From NCBI GenBank assembly GCA_003446975.1, contig DMAP01000174.1, positions 1 through 5,428 on the forward strand: a stretch of 5,428 nt of DNA, written 5' to 3'. Below the pieces are notes generated by a model. That model ran no database searches. It saw nothing but the letters and a program-made list of their open reading frames with translations, and had not been told where the DNA came from. This document shows, piece by piece, positions 1 to 5,428 of this stretch. Within the stretch, counting starts at the first letter, position 1. The number at the start of each line of letters is the position of its first letter. The position numbers and the translations under genes are program-made. The DNA is from Clostridiales bacterium. GTDB lineage: Bacteria; Bacillota; Clostridia; Tissierellales; Dethiosulfatibacteraceae.

Positions 1-1
1 T

Positions 2-265
2 CTGCTGGAGCATATTAACAATGCCATCAGAGATGGCGATTTGGTTATGGATTCATGTACTTCTTCTCTCAACAGAAGATTCAGACCCATCATGCTCAGC
101 ACCATCACAACCATTATGGGACTATTTCCTTTGGCATTATCAAGAAGTTCTTTTTTTACACCTATGGCAGTTACCCTGATGTCAGGACTTTTTATCTCAA
201 CATTTTTTACCTTGATTGTTATCCCAACCATGTACAACAGTATTTTCAATAACACTAAAAGGTGA
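2..265 (+). CDS. RND-family efflux/export permease, C-terminal end (partial)
   Basis: This is the last 87 codons of a large RND (AcrB/SwrC-like) inner-membrane transporter; the reading frame is open from the left edge and ends at a TGA. RND pumps are usually about 1,000 residues with 12 membrane segments and use the proton gradient to export drugs, surfactants or other amphiphiles. Visible residues 1-24 (LLEHINNAIRDG...) match the cytoplasmic stretch before segment 11. Residues 25-46 carry the family's R-x-RPI-x-x-T/S...G-x-x-PLA pattern (RFRPIMLSTITTIMGLFPLA), which is segment 11. Residues 54-78 form the last segment, with a glycine/serine-rich start and a proline near its end (LIVIPTMY). 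A short polar tail (NNTKR) follows. Family assignment is good; substrate cannot be told from this fragment. Its end overlaps the convergent metallophosphoesterase gene by 11 bp. Confidence 0.85.
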   Translation: MLEHINNAIRDGDLVMDSCTSSLNRRFRPIMLSTITTIMGLFPLALSRSSFFTPMAVTLMSGLFISTFFTLIVIPTMYNSIFNNTKR

Positions 266-731
266 TGATATCCGTCACGATTTCACCATTTATGTAATCT
301 AAAACTCCAAATGAAGGCATTCTGAACTCTCTAGGGTAAGTAGCGCTACCGGGATTTAAAAATAAAATACCCCCGAGGGTTTCTTGCATTGGCATATGAG
401 TATGGCCAAACAAGACGATATCCGGCTGAGACTCAAGGGCTTTATAGAAAAGTCTGTTTAAGGATGTCTTGACATTGTATTCATGCCCATGAGTCATGAG
501 TATTTTTTTATTTTGCCAAATCAACTGTCTGGTAATGGGGATTTTGTCCCCTGTCATATCACAATTTCCTTTAACTTCAATGACTTTCTTACCCAGTCTT
601 TTTGCAATCGTGTTTGCATCCCTAACCATATCACCAAGATGTAATATCATATCCACATTTTCAATTTCACTGATACGATGGATGAGTCTTTCGACTCTTA
701 AATGTGTATCACTGACTATTATTAGTTTCAT
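255..731 (-). CDS. Metallophosphoesterase, YfcE/MJ0936 family
   Basis: A complete 158-residue cytosolic phosphodiesterase of the small calcineurin-like family; members hydrolyse phosphodiester model substrates and need two divalent metals, but physiological substrates are mostly unknown. All metal-binding motifs are present in order: D8 and H10 in SDTH, D34 in HLGD, N56 in GNCD, H81 in THGH, and H110/H112 in GHTH, followed by the family's NPGS turn (126-129). Length is normal for the family (about 155-185). The ATG lies inside the 3' end of the rdgB-like gene, 23 nt before that gene ends, and the only Shine-Dalgarno-like sequence is a weak TGAGA about 7 nt upstream, which suggests translational coupling. 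It is the last gene of the minus-strand cluster and runs 11 bp into the convergent RND gene. Catalytic competence looks intact; the cellular role is unassigned. Confidence 0.92.
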   Translation of the reverse strand: MKLIIVSDTHLRVERLIHRISEIENVDMILHLGDMVRDANTIAKRLGKKVIEVKGNCDMTGDKIPITRQLIWQNKKILMTHGHEYNVKTSLNRLFYKALESQPDIVLFGHTHMPMQETLGGILFLNPGSATYPREFRMPSFGVLDYINGEIVTDIITF

Positions 732-1326
732 GTAAAATCTCAGTTAAAACTTTCTCAAGCTTACTTAATGCTTTTCCTCTGTGGCTTAGATTGTTTTTTT
801 CTTCATTGCTCATCTGCGCAAATGTCTTTCCAATATTGTCTACAATAAACAACGAGTCGTATCCGAACCCATATTCACCCTTCTGCTCAAAACCAATTTT
901 CCCATAGCAAATCCCTTCACTGAGGTGCAATCTCGTTTGAGTGTCTATCACCACTATAACAGTTTTAAAAAAGGCTGTTCTATCCTTTTCTGAAACATTT
1001 ATCATATTTTTCAACAGGAGGGTATTGTTCTCACTATCAGTAGCATGTTCTCCGGCGTATCTTGATGAGTGCACACCAGGGTCACCCTTTAAATATTTGA
1101 CAAAAAGACCTGTATCGTCTGCTATTACAATACCACCTGTATGTTTCCACAATTCTTTGGCCTTTTTAATGGCGTTTTCCTCCAATGTTTGGCCATCTTC
1201 TTCAACTTCAATATGGTCTAAGCCTATGTTGTTTTTAGATATGACTTCAACATCAAATTTATGTAATACTTCTCTAATCTCCTTAACCTTGTGTTCATTG
1301 CTTGTCGATATTACGATCCTTAACAT
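709..1326 (-). CDS. rdgB: XTP/dITP diphosphatase (non-canonical purine NTP pyrophosphatase, RdgB/HAM1 family)
   Basis: Complete 205-residue cytosolic enzyme that hydrolyses XTP, ITP and dITP to the monophosphate plus pyrophosphate, keeping deaminated purines out of DNA and RNA. Family landmarks occur in the expected order: the N-terminal S/T-x-N-x-x-K-x-x-E motif (STSNEHKVKE, 7-16), ENAIKKA (50-56), the catalytic ADDTGL (69-74), PGVHSSRYAG (83-92), RTAFF (116-120), the base-binding GFGYDSLF (153-160) and the C-terminal NNLSHRGKAL (178-187). GYDSLF has Ser where many homologues have Pro (GYDPLF), a mild variant. The ATG follows an AGGAG site 6 nt upstream that overlaps the stop codon of the preceding gene. 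Its last 23 nt contain the start of the metallophosphoesterase gene in another frame. Identification is firm from motifs and length (family about 195-205). Confidence 0.96.
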   Translation of the reverse strand: MLRIVISTSNEHKVKEIREVLHKFDVEVISKNNIGLDHIEVEEDGQTLEENAIKKAKELWKHTGGIVIADDTGLFVKYLKGDPGVHSSRYAGEHATDSENNTLLLKNMINVSEKDRTAFFKTVIVVIDTQTRLHLSEGICYGKIGFEQKGEYGFGYDSLFIVDNIGKTFAQMSNEEKNNLSHRGKALSKLEKVLTEILHETNNSQ

Positions 1327-1331
1327 TTCAA

Positions 1332-1338
1332 TCTCCTA
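1332..1338 (-). promoter_or_regulatory. Ribosome binding site of rdgB overlapping upstream stop codon
   Basis: On the minus strand the sequence reads TAGGAGA; its first three bases are the TAG stop of the AIR-synthase-like gene, and the same bases form a strong AGGAGA Shine-Dalgarno. It lies about 5 nt before the rdgB ATG, which supports that start. Ribosomes finishing the upstream gene would stop on the binding site, so coupled translation is likely (inference). Confidence 0.75.
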
Positions 1339-2316
1339 AATGACTTTATAAAGTTCATCACTGGCCGGTTCGTCTATCTGTCGAGATCTTCCTGCATTCT
1401 CAAAATATACATCCCGTCCAGTTACTTCTCCAATTTTCGTTACAAGAATATGATTGCTGGTCAACTCATCTTTAATCCTATCATACTTGTCCGGATGACA
1501 AATTATCAGCATGGATCCACTTGATATGAGTCTGTTATGATTGATGGAAAAACAGTTGCAAATCTTCCTGGTGACATTAGAAACCGGAATACTATCTTCG
1601 TTAACTCTGATTCCAAAACCGATGGCCATTGAGGCTTCCCATACAGCACCTTCAATACCACCTTCAGTTATGTCATGCATATACTTTATGCCAATTTGGG
1701 AACAAATCATACCTTCTTTTACCACACTCAGACTGTCAATATAGTTCTTTGCAGTATTCAAATCTACCTGACTAATGCCGCATTGTAATAGCTTTTTCTC
1801 TTTCTCTTCAGCAATAATCGCAGATCCTTCCATTCCCGCATATTTAGTCATCAGTACAAAATTACCTTTTTCAGCAGGTAACTGGATAGGACCTTTGTCT
1901 TTTATTCCAACCGCAGTCATTGACAAAACAATACGATTGACTGCATTTGTTATTTCTGTGTGTCCGCCTACAATTTCCACATTCAATCTGCAGCAGGCTT
2001 CATTTGCATCCGACATTATTTTTTTTATTGTATCTTGACCGGTTGTGGGGGGAGCTAGAATTGTAATTAATAACGCTATTGGTTCAGCTCCTCCAGCGGC
2101 AATATCATTGGATGCAACATAAACAGCGATTTTTCCCAGATTCTTTTCAGCACCGGTTATAGGGTCTGAAGACAGTACACAATATTTATCTCCATAGTCA
2201 ACAATAGCACAGTCCTTGCCTATGGCAGATCTTTCAACCACCTCATCTCTCCTGTTCTTAATGGTAGATATGACAATATCCTCAAGTATCTTGTTGGGTA
2301 ATTTTCCTATTTCCAT
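1336..2316 (-). CDS. AIR synthase-family protein (HypE/PurM/ThiL superfamily), HypE-like without C-terminal Cys
   Basis: Complete 326-residue protein of the PurM-like ATP-binding superfamily, whose members (PurM, HypE, ThiL, SelD) bind ATP and activate an amide or carboxylate. Visible hallmarks are the N-terminal G-K-D-C-A segment (33-37), SSDP (49-52), the NDIAAGGAEP helix (70-79), GGHTEIT (117-123) and the second-domain HDITEGGIEGAVWE (214-227). SNDIAAGGA and HDITEGG resemble HypE more than PurM or ThiL. True HypE ends in a PRIC-type tail whose last Cys carries the thiocarbamate used for the hydrogenase CN ligand; this protein ends ASDELYKVI with no Cys, and no other hyp gene is in view. 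It is therefore better called a HypE-like paralogue of unknown substrate than a hydrogenase maturation factor. The start is set by AGGAG 6 nt upstream. It lies 18 nt after the lipoprotein gene and 9 nt before rdgB. Confidence 0.85.
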   Translation of the reverse strand: MEIGKLPNKILEDIVISTIKNRRDEVVERSAIGKDCAIVDYGDKYCVLSSDPITGAEKNLGKIAVYVASNDIAAGGAEPIALLITILAPPTTGQDTIKKIMSDANEACCRLNVEIVGGHTEITNAVNRIVLSMTAVGIKDKGPIQLPAEKGNFVLMTKYAGMEGSAIIAEEKEKKLLQCGISQVDLNTAKNYIDSLSVVKEGMICSQIGIKYMHDITEGGIEGAVWEASMAIGFGIRVNEDSIPVSNVTRKICNCFSINHNRLISSGSMLIICHPDKYDRIKDELTSNHILVTKIGEVTGRDVYFENAGRSRQIDEPASDELYKVI

Positions 2317-2322
2317 TCCATT

Positions 2323-2327
2323 CTCCT
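2323..2327 (-). promoter_or_regulatory. Ribosome binding site deciding the start of the AIR synthase-like gene
   Basis: A clean AGGAG on the minus strand. Two ATGs follow it: one only 1 nt away (2321-2319), too close to be used efficiently and opening a frame that stops after four codons (M-E-W-K), and the in-frame ATG at 2316-2314 with a good 6-nt spacing. The second is therefore taken as the start. Confidence 0.7.
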
Positions 2328-2334
2328 GTTTTGA

Positions 2335-4023
2335 TCATTTATCTATGTATGTCCATTTGAAATCATAATCAGATCCTATTGGAAATATTGCTAAAGACTT
2401 GACGTAGGGTTTGATAACCAAATTTTTATTAGGATGATAAATTGGATAAACCGGTATCTCTTGAGCTAAAAGCGCTTCTGCATTCACCATGGCGTCTATT
2501 CGCTCATATCCAACGCCATTGACTGCTTGCATGATAAATCCGTCGTAAGCCTCGTTGCTCCAATGTGTATAGTTATGTCCACCAGCTGTAACCAGCATAT
2601 CCATGAAAGTTAGTGGGTCGTTGTAGTCTCCACCCCATCCTGCATAGGCTATCTCGTACATTTTTGCGTCATATCTATTAAGCCTTTCAGAAAAAGTCAG
2701 TTGTTCAATAAATAATTCCACTCCTAGATTTTCTTTCCATTGGCTCTGGAAGAACTGAGCTCTCCTATTCCATGTATCCCCCATTTCAGATAAAATAGTC
2801 ACATCTCTTTGAAACTCTTCTCTGGTAGCTCCAATTTCATCCAAAGCTTCCTCAAAAAGCGTCAGGGCTTTTTCGGGATCATATCCAGGCAACACAGAAT
2901 AACGATCCACTGCAAATGAGTGTCCCTTCCCAGTCATACTTGGGGGTGTCAAGCCTTCGGCCACCACACCACTATTCTGGGCAATAACGTTGACATAGGC
3001 GTCCGAATCTGTCGCAAGGGCAAAAGCCAATCTCATTTTATAATTAGAGAAGTAGATGTTCTCACAATTAAACATGAGATACCAGGTCGTGGCTTCAGAC
3101 AGAGATCTAAACTCATTGGAATACAGATACTTGTTAATGAACTCAGAAGGTAAATTGATGAAATCTAGCTCATTTTTTTCATACATATTTAAGACAGTAT
3201 TGTTTTCTTTTATCATATAGCCCTGTATCTTTTCCAAAATGACAAGATCAGCATCATGATACATTTCATTTTTTCTCAAAACCAGTTTTTCATTCTTAAC
3301 CCATTCTTCTATGATGAAAGGCCCGCTGAATACCATCTTTTCAATGCCATCGCCGTATTCCAGTCCATATCGATCCACTGCCAACTTCTGTGCAGGCATG
3401 TAGGTCACAAATGATGTCAGACTCAAAAAGTAAGGTGTAGGATTATTGAGCGTTACCTCTAAGATTTTATCATCCAAAGATCTGATGCCAATGTTATCCA
3501 TGTCGTTTTCCAACTGGCCGTTGAATTCTCTCGCTCCCTTAATATAGAAAAATTGGTAGGCATAATTGGATTTAGTGTTTGGATTGATAGCCCTGATCCA
3601 GGCATATCTAAAGTCATGACTCGTGATTGGCGTACCATCGGACCAGTAGGCATCTCGAAGATAAAATGTATAAGTCAAACCATCCTCGCTTATTGAGTAG
3701 CTTTCTGCCAAGCCCTTGCCGATTGAGCCATCAGGATTTAATCTGACCAATCCCTCCATAACAGAATTCAAAATCCACATGGATAGTTGGTCCGAAGTGG
3801 TTTGCGGGTCTAAATCAGGTGGGTCACTTCCCCAATTGACCCTAAGAATCTGTTCCTTTTCAATTTCAGGACTAGTTGTCTCCAGATAAGGAACGGAGTT
3901 TGACTTATCGGTTTCCATCTCACTCGTTGTAGTATCATCAATCATTGGTATGCTGCAGGCTGTTAGATTCAAACCAACAAGAGCTACCATCAGAAACACC
4001 CATAAAACTAATTGTCTTTTCAT
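2335..4023 (-). CDS. Peptide ABC transporter solute-binding lipoprotein (OppA-like, SBP family 5)
   Basis: Complete 562-residue extracytoplasmic lipoprotein that would capture oligopeptides for an Opp-type ABC importer. Residues 1-22 are a lipoprotein signal peptide (MKRQ basic start, hydrophobic core, LTAC lipobox) with Cys23 as the lipidated residue; a Ser/Thr/Glu-rich tether runs to about 57. The mature fold begins LRVNWGSDPPDLDPQ (60-74). The family-5 signature region follows at about 105-131 (GLAESYS...DGLTYTFYLRDAYWSDGTP). NPTPYFL (194-200), SGPFIIEEW (233-241) and the C-terminal AGWGGDYNDP and HNYTHWSNEAYDGF segments are typical of OppA/MppA proteins. Length matches OppA (about 540-600). 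No permease or ATPase gene (oppB, C, D or F) is next to it; it sits 33 nt after ligA and 18 nt before the AIR-synthase-like gene, so it probably serves a transporter encoded elsewhere or has a sensing role (inference). Peptide specificity cannot be judged. Confidence 0.94.
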   Translation of the reverse strand: MKRQLVLWVFLMVALVGLNLTACSIPMIDDTTTSEMETDKSNSVPYLETTSPEIEKEQILRVNWGSDPPDLDPQTTSDQLSMWILNSVMEGLVRLNPDGSIGKGLAESYSISEDGLTYTFYLRDAYWSDGTPITSHDFRYAWIRAINPNTKSNYAYQFFYIKGAREFNGQLENDMDNIGIRSLDDKILEVTLNNPTPYFLSLTSFVTYMPAQKLAVDRYGLEYGDGIEKMVFSGPFIIEEWVKNEKLVLRKNEMYHDADLVILEKIQGYMIKENNTVLNMYEKNELDFINLPSEFINKYLYSNEFRSLSEATTWYLMFNCENIYFSNYKMRLAFALATDSDAYVNVIAQNSGVVAEGLTPPSMTGKGHSFAVDRYSVLPGYDPEKALTLFEEALDEIGATREEFQRDVTILSEMGDTWNRRAQFFQSQWKENLGVELFIEQLTFSERLNRYDAKMYEIAYAGWGGDYNDPLTFMDMLVTAGGHNYTHWSNEAYDGFIMQAVNGVGYERIDAMVNAEALLAQEIPVYPIYHPNKNLVIKPYVKSLAIFPIGSDYDFKWTYIDK

Positions 4024-4032
4024 CCTACAGAA

Positions 4033-4041
4033 CCATCCTTT
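4033..4041 (-). promoter_or_regulatory. Ribosome binding site of the OppA-like lipoprotein gene
   Basis: Minus-strand AAAGGATGG ends 9 nt before the ATG. It is a fair Shine-Dalgarno, and it supports the ATG that gives a complete lipoprotein signal peptide. Its first three A residues also belong to the 3' arm of the inverted repeat at 4039-4069, so folding of that repeat could affect access. Confidence 0.65.
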
Positions 4042-4069
4042 CTGAAATTGTGATCTTCAATTTCGGAAA
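4039..4069 (-). repeat. Imperfect inverted repeat (stem-loop) across the ligA stop codon
   Basis: Two arms, GAAATTG (4044-4050 as read on +) and CAATTTC (4058-4064), pair perfectly over 7 bp around a 7-nt loop. After one mismatch (C/A on the minus-strand RNA) a further 4 bp pair (TTTC with GAAA), giving 11 pairs in all. The minus-strand transcript would fold with the ligA TGA at the top of the 5' arm and the lipoprotein gene's Shine-Dalgarno starting in the 3' arm. No U-run follows, so it is not a standard intrinsic terminator. The stem is AT-rich, so its stability is moderate. Possible roles are mRNA processing or 5'-end protection, or coupling of translation (inference). Confidence 0.5.
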
Positions 4070-5428
4070 ATCTGTTGCAAATCCTCTTCTCTTAAAATCG
4101 GAATTCTCAGGGCAATAGCTTTGTCAAGCTTGGAACCGGGATTCTCACCAGCAATAATGAAATCTGTTTTTTTACTTACACTGCCAACAACATTCCCACC
4201 AAGACTCTCAATCTTTTTGACAATTTCATTTCGCCCAATGGACAAAGTGCCCGTTATAACAATGTTTTTATTTGTCAGATGACTCTCCTTGATAGATTTC
4301 TCCTCGTATTCCGGTGATACTCCTAAAGCAAATAGCTTATTGATGCCTTGCTGTATCTTTGAATCATTCAAAAAAGATATTATACTATTTGCAACCACAT
4401 CTCCGATGTCTGGGATATTTATCAGTTCTTCGTAAAGTGCGGCTTTTATACCTTCATAAGATTTAAAATAATCTGCCAGATCGCTGGCGGTTTTTGTACC
4501 TACGTTAGGTATGCCCAAGGCGTATATGAAATTGTTCAACTTACATATCTTGCTTTTCTCAATAGCGGCTAAAAGATTATCTGCCTTCTTGTCCCCGAAT
4601 CTTTCAAGATTCAATAGGACAGGTTTGTTGAGCTCATATAGATCGGTTATGCTTTTTAACGCCAGTTTTTCAACAAATTGTTCCGCTGTCTTTTCACTGA
4701 ATCCTTCGATATTCATAGCATCCCTGCTTGCAAAATGAACTATCGAAGCGATGAGCTGAGGTTTGCAGGATAGCTTGTTCAAGCAAAAATAATGAACACC
4801 TTCCCGTACCAGTCTTGTGCCGCAGTATGGACAGTTTGCCGGCATTTCAATCTCTATCGCATCGTTGTTGTCAGTCGGTACTATGCCAAGTATTTCCGGT
4901 ATGACATCATTCGATCTTCTAAGCCATACGATTGAGTTTATCTTAACATTTTTTCTCCTGATATCTTCAATATTATTCAGTGTGGCTCTCTTTACCGTCA
5001 CGCCGCCAATTTCAACTGGTTCCAATAGGGCGGTTGGTGTTATCTTGCCAGTTCTTCCAACATTCCAGACAACTCCTTCCAGTATTGTTGTTACCTCTTC
5101 GGCTTCAAATTTAAATGCAATCGCCCATTTTGGAAATTTCTGGGTATATCCCAAAATCTCTCTGGTTTTCATGTCATCTATTTTTATAACCAGTCCATCT
5201 GTCAAGATATCCAGACTATGTCTATGTTCTTTGATATTTTCAATCTCTTCAATGGTTTCCTCTATATCCTTGAAGGATTTTAAGTAGTCAAATACCGGCA
5301 GGCTCTGTTGTTTTATGAATTGAATCATCTCTTCATGCTTTGTGAAATAAACACCCTCCACATAACCGACATTATAGAAATATGCTTTTAATTTTCTTCT
5401 TTCGGTGATTTTGGGATCAAGATTTCTT
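4057..5428 (-). CDS. ligA: NAD-dependent DNA ligase LigA, C-terminal part (partial, 5' end beyond window)
   Basis: LigA seals nicks in duplex DNA using NAD+, joining Okazaki fragments and repair patches. The frame is open to the right edge: reading past the internal GTG at 5361 adds 22 residues (RNLDPKITERRKL...), the conserved RxLDPxIT segment, so the gene does not start at 5361. About 456 residues are visible; roughly 200 N-terminal ones, including the adenylated Lys motif KxDG, lie outside. Visible in order, numbered from the edge: the nucleotidyltransferase motifs DGLVIK (77-82) and WAIAFKF (101-107), an OB fold with GRTGKITPTA and RRSNDVIPEI, a four-Cys zinc finger (CPYC...CLNKLSC, about 199-221), helix-hairpin-helix repeats (IPNVGTKTA, IPDIGDVVA), and a C-terminal BRCT domain (about 385-455) with TGTL, LGG and GSKLDKA. 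All four zinc cysteines are present. It ends 33 nt before the lipoprotein gene. Confidence 0.97.
   Translation of the reverse strand, partial: RNLDPKITERRKLKAYFYNVGYVEGVYFTKHEEMIQFIKQQSLPVFDYLKSFKDIEETIEEIENIKEHRHSLDILTDGLVIKIDDMKTREILGYTQKFPKWAIAFKFEAEEVTTILEGVVWNVGRTGKITPTALLEPVEIGGVTVKRATLNNIEDIRRKNVKINSIVWLRRSNDVIPEILGIVPTDNNDAIEIEMPANCPYCGTRLVREGVHYFCLNKLSCKPQLIASIVHFASRDAMNIEGFSEKTAEQFVEKLALKSITDLYELNKPVLLNLERFGDKKADNLLAAIEKSKICKLNNFIYALGIPNVGTKTASDLADYFKSYEGIKAALYEELINIPDIGDVVANSIISFLNDSKIQQGINKLFALGVSPEYEEKSIKESHLTNKNIVITGTLSIGRNEIVKKIESLGGNVVGSVSKKTDFIIAGENPGSKLDKAIALRIPILREEDLQQIFRN

Noticed and set aside
55..252. 65-codon open frame on the + strand within the RND gene
   Set aside because: It overlaps the RND frame, whose product matches membrane segments 11-12; this product (His/Tyr/Phe-rich) matches nothing.
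262..278. Small hairpin GTGATG/CGTCAC with a 5-nt loop at the convergent gene ends, a possible terminator
   Set aside because: The stem has 6 pairs including one G-T, lies inside the metallophosphoesterase coding sequence, and is followed on either strand by at most four T residues.
941..1339. 132-codon open frame on the + strand opposite rdgB
   Set aside because: It mirrors the rdgB coding frame and has no recognisable motif; the minus-strand protein carries all family motifs.
1775..2038. 87-codon open frame on the + strand opposite the AIR-synthase-like gene
   Set aside because: It is an antisense shadow of conserved sequence, with low-complexity Ser/Phe content.
4112..4117. Perfect TTGACA on the minus strand near the end of ligA, a possible -35 box for the lipoprotein gene
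   Set aside because: At 16-18 nt spacing the sequence is AATTCCGA, with no resemblance to TATAAT, and the bases encode conserved BRCT residues (KLDKA).
4817..5287. 156-codon open frame on the + strand opposite ligA
   Set aside because: It is antisense to conserved LigA motifs, its hydrophobic Ser/Ile-rich product is typical of a shadow frame, and it has no convincing ribosome binding site.
5359..5361. GTG as the start codon of ligA
   Set aside because: The frame stays open upstream and encodes the conserved RNLDPKIT segment of LigA, so the gene continues past the window edge.

Overview
The window looks like a housekeeping stretch of chromosome from a low-GC Firmicute, most likely a member of the Clostridia. 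The evidence is AT-rich sequence with AGGAG-type ribosome binding sites, a short-spacer lipoprotein signal peptide with an LTAC lipobox, and a LigA of the variant I associate with clostridia (FEAEE, GRTGKITPTA and RRSNDVIPEI where other bacteria have FPAEE, GRTGVLTPVA and KAGDVIPEV). I cannot place it to genus.

Layout. At the left edge, on the + strand, is the last 87 codons of an RND-family efflux or export permease. The rest of the window is one tightly packed minus-strand cluster, transcribed right to left: the C-terminal two thirds of ligA (NAD-dependent DNA ligase, cut by the right edge), an OppA-type solute-binding lipoprotein, a HypE/PurM-like AIR-synthase-family protein, an rdgB/HAM1 XTP/dITP pyrophosphatase, and a YfcE/MJ0936-type metallophosphoesterase. 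Gaps are 33, 18 and 9 nt, followed by a 23-nt overlap between the last two genes, so the five genes are probably co-transcribed. The last gene converges on the RND gene and overlaps its 3' end by 11 bp. No stretch over about 35 nt is non-coding, and I see no RNA gene, mobile element, CRISPR array or convincing promoter.

How the genes fit together. LigA seals nicks in replication and repair. RdgB removes deaminated purine nucleotides (ITP, dITP, XTP) before they enter DNA. These two share a loose genome-maintenance theme. The metallophosphoesterase and the AIR-synthase-like protein are conserved but functionally vague. The peptide-binding lipoprotein has no permease or ATPase gene in view and has no obvious link to its neighbours.

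No undescribed multi-gene system stands out. The observations most worth a second look are an imperfect stem-loop that straddles the ligA stop codon and runs into the ribosome binding site of the lipoprotein gene, the orphan lipoprotein itself, and the HypE-like protein that lacks HypE's C-terminal cysteine tail.
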